Positions 63,894 to 64,000 of a stretch of 64,000 nt of DNA are shown piece by piece (position 1 is the first letter of the stretch; every line of letters begins with the position of its first letter). A program made the translations under genes and the position numbers. The notes under the pieces are model-generated. The model saw nothing but the letters and a program-made list of their open reading frames with translations. It was not told the DNA's origin and did not search any database. The stretch is from CAVROP01 sp050012175. Lineage in GTDB: Bacteria; Acidobacteriota; Terriglobia; UBA7540. The stretch is from contig JBEKHR010000012.1 of NCBI GenBank assembly GCA_050012175.1, forward strand, positions 66,446-130,445, read 5' to 3'.

Positions 63894-64000
63894 TTAAGGT
63901 GGGCGGTTTCGTTTGCGAATTACGCTGCCACAATACGCGCACTCTCCGGTCCAGGTAAACAACAGGCGTTGGATCTCACGACGCGTCTGTGGCAGGGTCC
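63894..64000 (-). CDS. C-terminal end of an unidentified protein with a CxxC motif (5' end outside window)
   Basis: An open frame runs from the right edge to a TAA at 63896-63894 and encodes about 34 residues: a basic helix (TRREIQRLLFTWTGE) followed by CAYCGSVIRKRNRPP. The Cys pair could bind zinc. The family cannot be recognised from this fragment, and a chance frame cannot be excluded. Confidence 0.4.
   Translation of the reverse strand, partial: TLPQTRREIQRLLFTWTGECAYCGSVIRKRNRPP

Overview
The window looks like a chromosomal segment of an Acidobacteriota bacterium, most likely Terriglobia-like. The evidence is the gene families present: two large Oar-type TonB-dependent receptors with N-terminal carboxypeptidase-regulatory domains, a third smaller protein of similar layout, a giant SBBP-repeat protein, a GWxTD-domain protein, DUF5666 and DUF2203 proteins, and a long run of MacB/FtsX-type permeases. 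The DNA is GC-rich, with an abundance of short palindromic repeats between and even inside genes. No phylogenetic marker was compared, so the assignment is an inference from gene content.

Layout. 1-4.7 kb: end of nadA, a DUF2203 gene, a YyaL/DUF255 thioredoxin-domain protein and thiC (NAD and thiamine cofactor synthesis). 4.7-9.6 kb: accessory stretch with a hicAB-type pair, a Spy/CpxP-like protein, a DsbA-like oxidoreductase, a small cysteine-rich protein with a tRNA-like leader, and divergent from it a compact RelE-like / XRE / DUF3467 three-gene operon that is visibly A+T-richer than its surroundings. 9.9-13 kb: Fe-type alcohol dehydrogenase, ABM monooxygenase and an M16 peptidase. 13.1-14.5 kb: tRNA-Ile(GAT) followed by an array of 87-bp repeats, each carrying the 3' half of that tRNA joined to the tail of a GIY-YIG gene, then another hicAB pair. 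14.8-31.6 kb: an orphan response regulator, outer-membrane receptors, the SBBP protein, a DUF5666 protein and a secreted GH20 hexosaminidase, which together suggest polymer or glycan scavenging.

31.8-39.3 kb: an orphan HicB, a RelE/antitoxin pair, mnmG (with two palindromic repeats inserted in frame), a Uma2 nuclease, purD-purE, an orphan addiction-module antitoxin, a multi-pass membrane protein and vapBC. 39.4-46.1 kb: a PatZ-like acyl-CoA synthetase/GNAT fusion, mtnA, an MGDG-synthase-like glycosyltransferase and a PHP-PAP2 gene pair. 46.2-53.8 kb: a MacAB-like efflux operon on the minus strand (adaptor, ATPase, then two tandem copies of a permease pair). 54.6-64 kb: GWxTD protein, carboxypeptidase-regulatory/beta-barrel protein, a PDZ-containing histidine kinase overlapping an NtrC-type regulator, a CPBP protease and the end of an unidentified gene.

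The most unusual items are the tRNA-Ile/GIY-YIG tail array (13.1-13.96 kb), the RelE-like/XRE/DUF3467 operon sharing a divergent, dyad-rich promoter region with a tRNA-like RNA (7.6-9.5 kb), two inverted copies of a 180-bp MITE (11.39 and 29.16 kb), palindromes inside mnmG, and several toxin-antitoxin or defence-type genes whose -10 box lies exactly 6 nt before the start codon, suggesting leaderless transcripts.
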